Origin: Streptomyces spororaveus
GTDB lineage: Bacteria; Actinomycetota; Actinomycetes; Streptomycetales; Streptomycetaceae
Reading direction: 5' to 3'
Assembly (NCBI RefSeq): GCF_016755875.1
Contig: NZ_BNED01000001.1
Location: 1-43,829, forward strand
Length of the DNA stretch: 43,829 bases
The notes under the pieces were generated by a model, which was given only the letters and a program-made list of their open reading frames with translations, was not told the origin of the DNA and did not search any database. Numbering within the stretch: the first letter of the stretch is position 1; each line of letters starts with the position of its first letter. The translations under genes and the position numbers were made by a program. Below, one piece after another: positions 8,939 to 18,940 of the stretch.

Positions 8939-9300
8939 CTAGCGCAGGTCGACCCGGCGGGGAATTCCGGAGGCCGGGTGGAAGGTGACCGGAAGGATCG
9001 GAATCGGCGAGGACTGGGTCTTCGCCCGGGCACGGGTGGCAGTGCGGGGCGGCCGCAACCAGGCGGAGCGCCCTGGCACCGGGCATGCGGGAGATCGGGG
9101 TCTTCACCGGTGTCGAACGACCGTAATTCCCACTGGTGAGGTGGATGCCGTCCTCCCCGTGGAACCTGACGAAGACGCAGAGTCTGTGCCAGCTCTCCAT
9201 GTCCTCCACCGGGGCCCCTGTGCTCCCATTCCAGATCCACGGCATCGGCCCTGTGCTTGGTCGCCGTGGGGAGCAGTTCCCCGCTACGGGTCTCGACCAC
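8939..9300 (-). pseudogene. Decayed hypothetical gene
   Basis: Pieces of plausible protein occur in more than one frame: VVETRSGELLPTATKHRAD from a GTG at 9300, then APVEDMESWHRLCVFVRFHG and GIHLTSGNYG after a frame change, and ILPVTFHPASGIPRRVDLR before a TAG at 8939-8941. At least two frameshifts are required to connect them. It precedes the interrupted gene at 8567-8899 on the same strand. Function unknown. Confidence 0.4.
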
Positions 9301-9310
9301 GGCTGAACAC

Positions 9311-9338
9311 CGGTTGGGCCCCGGGTCGGGCCCAACCG
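9311..9338. terminator. Hairpin terminator
   Basis: CGGTTGGGCCC (9311-9321) and GGGCCCAACCG (9328-9338) form a perfect 11-bp stem with a 6-base loop, 26 bases past the stop codon of the minus-strand gene at 9364. Confidence 0.65.
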
Positions 9339-9363
9339 TGTTCCGCGCCGTGGCATCTCGGGT

Positions 9364-9546
9364 TCAGGCCAGCCGGGATCCGAGGCGGAAGCGCATCTCC
9401 CCTGCGGCACGGCGTACCTCCTCGGGCTGACCGTCATTGTCGAGTACTCCGAGGAGGACCATCAAAGCCCTCGCCTCGTCCCCGCTGATCAGCTTCAGGC
9501 GCGGCTCGGTGACCCCGTCGAGGAGCACGTCCAGCATCTCGTCCAT
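9364..9546 (-). CDS. Small acidic helical protein, unknown function
   Basis: The 60-residue protein (begins MDEMLDVLLDGVTEPRLKLI, contains GDEARALMVLLGVLD) appears wholly alpha-helical and acidic. It is followed by a strong hairpin terminator and preceded on the same strand by a 41-residue gene, so the two may be cotranscribed, divergently from the large repeat protein at 9995. A regulatory or antitoxin-like role for that neighbour is possible but nothing in the sequence proves it. Confidence 0.6.
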   Translation of the reverse strand: MDEMLDVLLDGVTEPRLKLISGDEARALMVLLGVLDNDGQPEEVRRAAGEMRFRLGSRLA

Positions 9547-9693
9547 GCCCGGAACAACGCCGGGCCGGCTGGGGCGTCACCCCGACCGGCCCAACACCGT
9601 GACGCCCCAGAGGACCTCGTAACCGCGTGCCGCGTGCGGGGGGCCGTCTCTGCGCCGCCGGCGTCCTGCGCTACACGGCTCCCGCCTCCCCGG

Positions 9694-9819
9694 TCAGCTC
9701 GTCTCCTCCTCCTCGTTGTCGGTGCGGGCGGCGTTGCGGGCGCGCCGGATCTCCAGGCCGACGCTGAAGGCCGAGGCGAGGATGGTAAGGATGTCGGCAG
9801 CGGCGGACAGGGTGTCCAT
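9694..9819 (-). CDS. 41-residue peptide with hydrophobic helix
   Basis: ATG at 9819 is preceded by AAGGGGGAGATACC, a strong ribosome binding site. The peptide starts MDTLSAAADILTILASAFSV, one amphipathic or membrane-active helix, followed by a basic segment (EIRRARNAAR) and an acidic tail (EEEE). It ends with TGA at 9694-9696. The gene overlaps no other supported gene and lies divergent to the 701-residue repeat protein. Such short helix peptides beside repeat proteins can be membrane anchors or partners; this is inference only. Confidence 0.55.
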   Translation of the reverse strand: MDTLSAAADILTILASAFSVGLEIRRARNAARTDNEEEETS

Positions 9820-9994
9820 GGGTATCTCCCCCTTGGGTGTCGGCACCACGGTGGTGCGGCACGGAGCAGACCTTGGGGGCGAGTTGGGTTGTACGGACCC
9901 CGTGGGCCGAACAACGCAGGTAGATTCCGGACAGGACGGCCGTTGTCCCGAACGGACCGAACCGGGGACCAGCAGATCGGCTCAAGGGGTGCGG

Positions 9995-12100
9995 GTGGCG
10001 GGGAAGAAGCCGGGACGTAAGTGGCGCGATCTGCCTACGACCACCGCTCCGGAGGTGCGCCGGCTCGCCGAGTTCCTACGCGCCCGGGTGGACGAGTCGG
10101 ACAAGACACTCAGAGACCTTGAGCCTGCGGTCCAGAACTCGTCCTCGGTGATCAGCACATATCTGGGCGGGAAGATCCCCACCCAGCGTTTCGTCACCGC
10201 CCTGGTCGCCGCGACGGCCCCGCCGCAGTTGCGGGAGAAGCACACCGGTGAGGCGCTGCGGCTGCTGGAAGCCGCTCTGCATCCACCGCGCCGCCCGGCC
10301 GGCGGCCCGCAGACCGGCTCTGTGCCGGGGGCAGTGATAGACGTCGCTGCGGTCCAAGCCCAGCATCTGGAAACCTACGCGCATCTGACGCGGGCGCTGG
10401 AGCAGCACAATGAGGTGCGACAGGCAGCCGCGAACTCCGAAAAGCTGGTGTGGGTGCTGTACGGGATGGTCGGCAAGCTCCAGGAGCGCGTCATCCATCT
10501 CACCGAGGAGCGGGACCGTTTGGGCGAGGGGTCCGAAACCTCCGAACGCAAACTCACCCGGGCGCTCGGACAGCAGGACCGGGCCGAGCGCGAACTCGCC
10601 CGGGCCCGGGAGAAGCAGCGCGAGGCCGAGGAACTCGCCGCCCGCCTGCAGGAGAAGATCGACCAGCTGACCGGGGAACTCGCCCGGCTCCGCCCCGACA
10701 CCCTGGAGCAGCTGCCCGTACTCGTTTCCGTCCCCGCCGGGGATCCGCCGGACGGCGAGGACCCCGAGGGCGACGATATCGAGGCCGCGCTGGCCAGGGC
10801 TTCGGCCGTGAACGACAACGACAGCGACACCGTCGCCCGGATCACCACCGCACTCGAAACAAGCGCCGTCCCGAACAACGCTGTGACCAGCCCGAACGCC
10901 ATGAACAACTACGCAGCCACCCTCGCCTCCCGCCATGAGCAGGCCCGGATGATCGGCCGGGCCGGAGACCCGCAGACCGCACGGGACCTCCACTTCGACC
11001 TCGTCACCGACGCCACCCGCGTCCTCGGCCCCGACCACCCGGACACCCTCCAGGTCCGCAACAATCTGGCGCACTGGACCGGCGAGGCCGGAGACCCGCA
11101 GACCGCACGGGACCTCTTCACCGACCTCATCCCCGACGACACCCGCGTCCTGGGACCGGACCACCCGGACACCTTGTTCGCCCGCCACAACCTGGCGCAC
11201 TGGACCGGCGAGGCCGGAGACCCGCAGACCGCACGGGACCTCCACTCCGACCTCATCCCCGACCGAACCCGCGTCCTCGGCCCCGACCACCCGGACACCC
11301 TCGCCTCCCGCCATGAGCACGCCCGGATGATCGGTCTGGCCGGAGACCCGCAGACCGCACGGGACCTCCACTCCGACCTCGTCACCGACCGAACCCGCAT
11401 CCTCGGCCCCGACCACCCAAACACCCGCATCTCCCGCCACAATCTGGCGCACTGGACCGGCGCGGCCGGAGACCCGAAGACCGCACGGGACCTGTACTCC
11501 GACCTCGTACCCGACAACACGCGCGTCCTCGGCCCCGACCACCCGGACACCCTCAATGCCCGCCATGAGCACGCCCGGATGATCGGTCTGGCCGGAGACC
11601 CGAAGACCGCACGGGACCTCCACTTCGACCTCGTACCCGACGACACCCGAGTCCTCGGCCCCGACCACCCGGACACCCTGATCGCCCGCCACAACCTGGC
11701 GCACTGGACCGGCGAGGCCGGAGACCCGCAGACCGCACGGGATCTCCTGACCGACCTCATCCCCGACGTCACCCGTGTCCTCGGCCCTGACCACCCGGAC
11801 ACCCTCGCCTCCCGCAATGAGCACGCCCGGATGATTGGCCGGGCCGGAGACCCGCAGACCGCATGGGGCCTCTTCACCGAGCTCGTCACCGACCGAACCC
11901 GCATCCTCGGCCCCGATCACCTGCACACCCTGATCGCCCGCCACAACCTGGCGCACTGGACCGGCGAGGCCGGAGACCCGCAGACCGCACGGGGCCTCCT
12001 GACCGACCTCATCCCCGACGTCACCCGCGTCCTCGGCCCCGACCACTCACGTACCCTCCTCGCCCGCCAGGCGTTGCTCCACTGGGGTAGTCGGGTCTGA
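9995..12100 (+). CDS. Helical N-domain / coiled coil / TPR-like repeat protein
   Basis: This 701-residue protein starts at GTG 9995, with AAGGGG six bases upstream (an alternative GTG lies at 9989). Residues ~10-95 form a helical, HTH-like domain (APEVRRLAEFLRARVDES, SSSVISTYLGGKIPTQRFV) found at the N terminus of many Streptomyces STAND or repeat regulators. Residues ~115-240 are a long charged coiled coil. From ~300 to the end there are nine tandem 42-residue units, each with AGDPQTARDL and TRVLGPDHPDTL, of TPR_10/TPR_12 type. Units alternate between a NLAHWTGEAGD form and an EHARMIGLAGD form. There is no NTPase or catalytic motif, so it looks like a scaffold or sensor. It converges on the kinase gene pair at 12145-14197. 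Confidence 0.8.
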   Translation: MAGKKPGRKWRDLPTTTAPEVRRLAEFLRARVDESDKTLRDLEPAVQNSSSVISTYLGGKIPTQRFVTALVAATAPPQLREKHTGEALRLLEAALHPPRRPAGGPQTGSVPGAVIDVAAVQAQHLETYAHLTRALEQHNEVRQAAANSEKLVWVLYGMVGKLQERVIHLTEERDRLGEGSETSERKLTRALGQQDRAERELARAREKQREAEELAARLQEKIDQLTGELARLRPDTLEQLPVLVSVPAGDPPDGEDPEGDDIEAALARASAVNDNDSDTVARITTALETSAVPNNAVTSPNAMNNYAATLASRHEQARMIGRAGDPQTARDLHFDLVTDATRVLGPDHPDTLQVRNNLAHWTGEAGDPQTARDLFTDLIPDDTRVLGPDHPDTLFARHNLAHWTGEAGDPQTARDLHSDLIPDRTRVLGPDHPDTLASRHEHARMIGLAGDPQTARDLHSDLVTDRTRILGPDHPNTRISRHNLAHWTGAAGDPKTARDLYSDLVPDNTRVLGPDHPDTLNARHEHARMIGLAGDPKTARDLHFDLVPDDTRVLGPDHPDTLIARHNLAHWTGEAGDPQTARDLLTDLIPDVTRVLGPDHPDTLASRNEHARMIGRAGDPQTAWGLFTELVTDRTRILGPDHLHTLIARHNLAHWTGEAGDPQTARGLLTDLIPDVTRVLGPDHSRTLLARQALLHWGSRV
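10990..12070. repeat. Nine 126-bp coding repeats
   Basis: The repeat part of the gene at 9995 consists of units 126 bp apart, marked by the recurring sequence GTCCTCGGCCCCGACCACCC. Units of the two alternating types are nearly identical at DNA level, which points to recent duplication or homogenisation within the array. Confidence 0.8.
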
Positions 12101-12144
12101 CAGCCGGGGCAGCGCCCCGTGCTCGGAGAGCCCCGGTCCAGGGG

Positions 12145-12519
12145 TCAGCCGTCGAGCAGGCCCGCCGTAGAGGCCCCACTCATCGAGGCCGCCGTAGATG
12201 CGAGCTTCAAGGCATTGAGGTGCTCAAGGCTGACGGCCTCACCGCGGTAGAGGGCGATGAGTGAGTCCGCGCTCCGCCACCGGGTGTCAGTCATGCGCTG
12301 AATCTCAGGTACTTGCTCGTCCCCGTCGAGGTCAAGGGAGGCGACGGCCTTGCCAGTGATTCTCGTGATGGTCTTGGCCCAGCGTCTTGCATGGGTGGCC
12401 AGGGCCAGCGATTCCACCCTCCCGTCCGTACTGGCATGCAGCGGTGCCCAACGGGACGCGTGGATGCCGGACTCGCCACCGGGTCCGATGACGAATCCGT
12501 ATCTTCCGCCGGAAGCCAC
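12145..12519 (-). CDS. Hypothetical protein downstream of kinase, start uncertain
   Basis: Clear coding sequence reads GRYGFVIGPGGESGIHASRW, HARRWAKTITRITGKAVASL and RSADSLIALYRGEAVSLEHL to a TGA at 12145. I give the GTG at 12519, but the same frame seems coding further upstream (EAALQLRAIPHP) without a start codon, and a different frame starting near 12670 reads MIPAAIIATAAA; a frameshift around 12550 may have separated the true N terminus. The gene lies directly downstream of the kinase on the same strand and could be its operon partner. The family is not recognised. Confidence 0.45.
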   Translation of the reverse strand: MASGGRYGFVIGPGGESGIHASRWAPLHASTDGRVESLALATHARRWAKTITRITGKAVASLDLDGDEQVPEIQRMTDTRWRSADSLIALYRGEAVSLEHLNALKLASTAASMSGASTAGLLDG

Positions 12520-12676
12520 AGGGTGAGGAATAGCGCGCAGCTGAAGTGCCGCCTCTCCACAAGTAGAACCAGAATGCGAGGGGGGTAGTGGCCGTCTGAC
12601 ATGCGCAGTCGCCGTGCGCTGCCATGGTTTGGTGCCGCCGCCGTGGCGATGATCGCGGCGGGGATCACGTGCCCCC

Positions 12677-14197
12677 TTACGACTGTGCTTCTGAGAGGCC
12701 ACAGGTGATGCGCCAGACCTCGCTGGGGCCGATTGCCCTGGAGTCGGTGCGGACGGGCTCGCCTGGGAGGCTGCCACCGCCGTTCACACCGGTGAGGTAG
12801 TAGCCGTTCCAGGTCCTGATGGCGTACAACCCCTGCCCGCCGGTCGGCACCAGCGCAAACAGTTCCCAGTCGCGGACCGCTGTACGGTCCGCGTACATCG
12901 CTTTGGACGACAACCCGCCGCCGCTGACGGCTCCGATGTAGTGACCGTTCGCCGTCTTGATTCCGTAGTTGACGGTCGAGGAGTCGTTGCTGGGCGCGGC
13001 CACGAGTGTGAAGCGCTCCCACGTGCTGGGGACCGTGGCGCCGAGTTGCAGCGCGTTCATTTCAAGGCCCCCGCTGTTGACGGCCCCGAGGTAGCCACTG
13101 GTGGAGTTCGACTTGATCGTGCAGTACGGCGACGTGTCGATCACTGCGGTGGTTACCGGTTGGGCCGTGTCGCTGGGGTGATGTGACTGCGCGGCCACGG
13201 CCCAAGCAACGCCGCCCGCGACCAGGCACCCGATGGCGAACGTTGCCGTGAGTTTCAGGGCGCGGGCGCGGATCTTCGGTTCTGAAGGGATCTCGGGGTC
13301 ATCGGGTGACACTCGCACGACGGGGTCGGCCTCGTCGGGCGGCGGCTCAACCGGCGGGGTTGCCATCAGCGTCTTCTGGGCTTCCCGTCCGGCCAGCAGC
13401 GCCTCGGCCTCCACGAGGGTCAGCCGCTGGTCCGGGTCCTTGTCAAGGAGTCCCGTGATCAGCGTCGTGAGCCGGCCAGCGTTCACCGGGGCTGGCGGCT
13501 GGAAGGCGTTGACCGCGTTGATGGTCGCCATCAACGAGTCTCGACGGAAAGGGGACACGCCCTCGATGGCCTGGTACAGGGTCACACCCAGGGACCACAG
13601 GTCTCCCGCTGGTAACAGCTTGTCATCGAACCGCTCGGGAGCCATGTACTGCGGGGCGCCGACCACGGTACCGGTGAATGTGATCTTGGTGTCCGTCTGG
13701 TGCTTGGCGATGCCGAAGTCGGTGAGCCAGATGTGACCGCCGTCGTCGATCATGATGTTGTCAGGCTTCACGTCCCTGTGGATGATTCCGGCCCCGTGGG
13801 CGGCCCGTAGGGCCGCAAGCACGCCTTCGGCGATGGCGACGGCACGCTCGACCCCGATCGTCCCGTCGCGTTCCAGCACTGCAGCCAAGGATCGGCCCCT
13901 CACCAAATCCATGACTATCCACGGTACGCCGTCATGCACGACGACATCGTGAATCGCCACGATGTTCGGGTGGGAGCGCAACGCGACCGCGTGCTGGGCC
14001 TCCTTCTTCGCATACGCGAGCGAGACGTGAATCTGCTCGGGAGTCGCCTGCGGGTCCAGGGTGACCTGTTTGAGGGCGACATCAACCCCTAAGTTGGTGT
14101 CACGGGCATGCCAGATCTCTCCCATCCCGCCCGCAGCGATGCTCCGGATGAGGGCATAACGCCCGCCGATCAGAACACCCTCGGATACATCCCCCAC
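12677..14197 (-). CDS. Transmembrane Ser/Thr kinase with beta-trefoil-like outer domain
   Basis: This is a 506-residue protein. I prefer the GTG at 14197 (AAGGGG eight bases upstream) to the GTG at 14206, which is too close to that site. The kinase domain spans residues ~9-260: GGMGEIW, Lys in VALKQV, HRDVKPDN, DFG, APERF. A single membrane helix follows at about 310-332 (LTATFAIGCLVAGGVAWAVA). The external part has three similar blocks (TSGYLGAVNSGG, NGHYIGAVSGGG, NGYYLTGVNGGG), each followed by a W-E/V-F/I strand, which is the look of a fascin- or actin-crosslinking-type beta trefoil. Trefoils often bind carbohydrate or protein, so the kinase may sense an extracellular ligand. PASTA repeats, usual in cell-wall kinases, are absent. 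Confidence 0.85.
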   Translation of the reverse strand: MGDVSEGVLIGGRYALIRSIAAGGMGEIWHARDTNLGVDVALKQVTLDPQATPEQIHVSLAYAKKEAQHAVALRSHPNIVAIHDVVVHDGVPWIVMDLVRGRSLAAVLERDGTIGVERAVAIAEGVLAALRAAHGAGIIHRDVKPDNIMIDDGGHIWLTDFGIAKHQTDTKITFTGTVVGAPQYMAPERFDDKLLPAGDLWSLGVTLYQAIEGVSPFRRDSLMATINAVNAFQPPAPVNAGRLTTLITGLLDKDPDQRLTLVEAEALLAGREAQKTLMATPPVEPPPDEADPVVRVSPDDPEIPSEPKIRARALKLTATFAIGCLVAGGVAWAVAAQSHHPSDTAQPVTTAVIDTSPYCTIKSNSTSGYLGAVNSGGLEMNALQLGATVPSTWERFTLVAAPSNDSSTVNYGIKTANGHYIGAVSGGGLSSKAMYADRTAVRDWELFALVPTGGQGLYAIRTWNGYYLTGVNGGGSLPGEPVRTDSRAIGPSEVWRITCGLSEAQS

Positions 14198-14410
14198 GAT
14201 CCCCACCCCTTAGGTATAGAACGCTCACAGGGTAGTCATCGCGGGCCCGTGCGGTCCCGTCCACGTCAGCTCCTCCGCCGGCGTTGCCGACTTCCTCCAG
14301 CATCGGTCCGGGCGTCACCCCGAATGCGATGCGATCCTTTGCCCCGCCCAGACCAAGGGGACGCGTAGCACAACGCTGGAATACCGCCTCTTCACCAGTA
14401 CGGGGACTGC

Positions 14411-16571
<2,161 letters not shown>

Positions 16572-16804
16572 TCAGCAGACACGGACGACCGTGGCCACTG
16601 CGTGCCGCGTCGTCCCGCCCGCCACTTCGGCCACCAGGCCGGCGGCGGCCTGCTGGTACGGCCCTCCGTCCACGGTGCGGGCCCCGCGCTACCGCCTGCC
16701 GCCCTACGGTACCGGGAGTGGGGGTTCAGCGGCGGTGGGGCGGTTGTCGCCTGGAGGGGAATATCGGTGACAGTCCGCAGCTCGGCGTCGGGCGGCCGGT
16801 GTAG

Positions 16805-16969
16805 TGGGAAGTCGAGGCACTCGACCCCGCCGAACTCCAGCGCCTGTCCTCGCCGCTGTCGCTCCCTATGTCGATCAGGCTGTGCTCGATCGCGGAGGAG
16901 GAACTCCAGCGGGGCTGGCTCAAAGCATTCACCGAGGAGCGGCAGGCCGGGCGGCCGCGAAGTGGCTGA
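16805..16969 (+). pseudogene. Decayed small conserved gene, two frameshifts
   Basis: Consecutive pieces appear in alternating frames: EVEALDPAELQRL, then VLAAVAPYVDQAVLDR in a second frame, then SIAEEELQRGWLKAFTEERQ back in the first, ending RPRSG with a TGA. Joined, they match a pattern I recall from small Streptomyces proteins of mobile regions (EALDPAELQRLVLAAV.PY.D). Two compensating indels would explain it. The region from 16524 to 16804 shows no convincing gene. Confidence 0.45.
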
Positions 16970-17007
16970 CCGCCTGCCGAGGAGAGCAGGGGTACGTCTC
17001 GCCGGAC

Positions 17008-17544
17008 TCAGCTCCGAGACCGCCGAGGACGGTTGGGGCGGTGCGGGCGACGCTGTCCCGGTACGGGATCAGGTGCGGCCTCAGGTGATGAGAAGCCGCC
17101 CGGCACCGCGGCGCGCTGCGCCGGCTGCTCCACGGAAGGGGCCGTGGAGGTGGGGCGAGCTGGCTTGCCCGTGGCCAGGATGGTGATGTGTGGAATGTGC
17201 CGGGCGCAGGCCTGGCAGACCTCTGCCAGGGTCCAGACCTGGCCGACGGCCGGGTTGTGGACGAGCACCAGCAGGCTGGTACCGGCGCAGTGGACGGCGG
17301 TTTCGTGGAGGGTGCACTGAGCGCTGCCGCAGCTGCAGGCGGCGTTAGGGCGGGCGCTGGCGAGGCGTCCGTGGGCTTTGACGTGCTCTGCGGCAAAGCG
17401 GCGCATGCTCGCGGCGTCCTTCGAGCGGGGCGGCATCTTGCACTCGGCGGTGCTGCAGGTGACGGACACGGTGTGGTCGGGGTGGCCGGTGAGGCGGACC
17501 GTCCAGGTCCGTCCCGGCACGCGTGCTCCGGGCATCAGGGTCAA
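17008..17544 (-). CDS. Cys/His-rich protein, possible zinc-binding
   Basis: The 178-residue protein has Cys in spaced groups: VTCSTAECKMPP, CSCGSAQCTLHE, HCAG and VCQACARHI. These could form one or two zinc sites. The C terminus is Pro/Arg-rich and disordered. Its start is about 100 bases from the LexA gene stop, on the same strand, but no overlap suggests coupling. The function is unknown; the family looks Streptomyces-specific. Confidence 0.6.
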   Translation of the reverse strand: MTLMPGARVPGRTWTVRLTGHPDHTVSVTCSTAECKMPPRSKDAASMRRFAAEHVKAHGRLASARPNAACSCGSAQCTLHETAVHCAGTSLLVLVHNPAVGQVWTLAEVCQACARHIPHITILATGKPARPTSTAPSVEQPAQRAAVPGGFSSPEAAPDPVPGQRRPHRPNRPRRSRS

Positions 17545-17650
17545 GTCGGGGTCCCGTCGTTGGGCTGGTCCGTGCCGGCTTCGTGCCGGGATCGTGCAGG
17601 GGGACGCCGTGCCGAGGGGGACGTCCCATCGGCGGCGGGGCGCTCTGGTT

Positions 17651-18340
17651 TTAGAGCGCGCGCAGGACGGCGACTACCTTGCCGAGGATAACGGCGTCGT
17701 CGCCGGGGATCGGCTGATGGGCCGCGTTGTGCGGCATGAGCCAGACCCGGCCGTTCTCGCGGCGCAGGCGCTTGACGGTGGCTTCGCCGTCCAGCATGGC
17801 GGCGACGATGTCGCCGTGGTCCGCGCTGTCGGCCTTCCTCACGGTGACGATGTCGCCGTCGCAGATGGCGGCCTCGATCATGCTGTCGCCGACCACCGTC
17901 AACGCGAACAGCTGGCCTTCGCCGACCAGGTGCCGCGGCATCGGCAGGACGTCTTCGACGAACTCCTCGGCGAGGATCGGCGTCCCGGCCGCGATGCGGC
18001 CGACGAGCGGGACCTGGACAGCCTCCGGCGTCATGCCGGCCGGGGCGTCTGGGATGTCGGCGTGCTGGTCACTGCGGACGCGGTAGGCACGGGGACGGTG
18101 CGGGTCCCGGTAGAGGAAGCCTTTGCGCTCCAGGGCCATCAGCTGGTGTGCGACGGAGGAGGTGCTGCGCAGGCGGACGCCTTCGCCGATCTCCCGCATC
18201 GAGGGCGGGTAGCCCTTGCGGGCGACGGTCTGCTCGATGAAGGCGACGATGGCCGCCTGGCGGGCGGTGAGTCCGTCCGGGCCCGGGCGGGTGACACCGG
18301 GCGGACGCCCGGGGCGGGCTTCGGATTCGATGACGTGCAT
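17651..18340 (-). CDS. lexA: LexA SOS repressor
   Basis: This encodes 229 residues from the ATG at 18340, preceded by AGGGGGGAG. The N-terminal winged HTH ([39 protein letters not shown]) binds DNA; the C-terminal S24 peptidase domain has the autocleavage site RIAAGTPI, the nucleophile in VVGDSMI and the general-base Lys in EATVKRL. On DNA damage RecA filaments would trigger self-cleavage and derepression. An SOS-box-like sequence lies about 60 bases upstream (18402-18417), suggesting autoregulation. Given its position in an accessory region it may be a second LexA controlling local genes such as the nearby ligase. Confidence 0.92.
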   Translation of the reverse strand: MHVIESEARPGRPPGVTRPGPDGLTARQAAIVAFIEQTVARKGYPPSMREIGEGVRLRSTSSVAHQLMALERKGFLYRDPHRPRAYRVRSDQHADIPDAPAGMTPEAVQVPLVGRIAAGTPILAEEFVEDVLPMPRHLVGEGQLFALTVVGDSMIEAAICDGDIVTVRKADSADHGDIVAAMLDGEATVKRLRRENGRVWLMPHNAAHQPIPGDDAVILGKVVAVLRAL

Positions 18341-18401
18341 GTGGTGCTCCCCCCTGAAGGGATCTTGCGTGCAGGGACAGTAACCCGCATACCACCCGAG
18401 A

Positions 18402-18417
18402 CGGAACATCTTTTCGA
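18402..18417. promoter_or_regulatory. Putative SOS (LexA) box
   Basis: CGGAACATCTTTTCGA contains GAAC, a four-base spacer and TTCGA, an imperfect version (about 9 of 12 fixed positions) of the actinobacterial SOS box TCGAAC-N4-GTTCGA. It lies upstream of the lexA start. Confidence 0.4.
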
Positions 18418-18526
18418 TAACAGGGCGTGCCGGTGTCGCCGCGGGTGGTGAGGGAGCCGGGCGGCGGCGGCCGTCCTCGGTCTCGCGCGGCTTGCAGCGG
18501 GGAAGCGCACCGCTCATGATCCGCAT

Positions 18527-18751
18527 GTGCCGTTCCACGTCAGGCTGCGCTTCGGTCCGCCGTCCTCCCCCGCCGTCACCGGCACCTGGGACAGCGAGGC
18601 GACCGCGGAGAGGAAGTTCCGGGGGTTCATCGGCCGCTACGGCAGCCGAGCCGACGTGCGCATCGAGCTCTGGTCCGAGACCGGCGGGAATCGGGAGCGG
18701 CTGCGGACCTGGACGAAGGAGCGCGGGCTGGAAATCCACCAGGAGACGTAG
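18527..18751 (+). CDS. Small conserved protein, unknown function
   Basis: The 74-residue protein starts at GTG 18527 and reads [19 protein letters not shown], with C-terminal [12 protein letters not shown] and LRTWTKERG. It has alternating strand/helix character and no Cys. A truncated relative of its C terminus (VLIEEGPEGEHTVRSWTRERG) lies at 22843-22920. It is divergent from lexA, so both may share the intervening 186 bases. Function unknown. Confidence 0.6.
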   Translation: MPFHVRLRFGPPSSPAVTGTWDSEATAERKFRGFIGRYGSRADVRIELWSETGGNRERLRTWTKERGLEIHQET

Positions 18752-18940
18752 GCATTGCCAGCCAAGGACGCCTCACCTTGTCCGACAACTGAGGAATCGA
18801 AAGGGCTGCAGCGGGATCCCAGGCTGCGGCCCCCGAAGAGTGCGCAGCCTCGTGGGGCTGCTGTGGATACAGCCGATGAAGCAACGTCTGACATGCGGTG
18901 ACGCCCGCCACCGCATGCTCCTCTGTCGCAAGTTCCCGGA

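Noticed and set aside
10076..12046. 656-residue minus-strand frame
   Set aside because: Antisense to the 42-residue repeat gene; its apparent repeats mirror those of the real gene.
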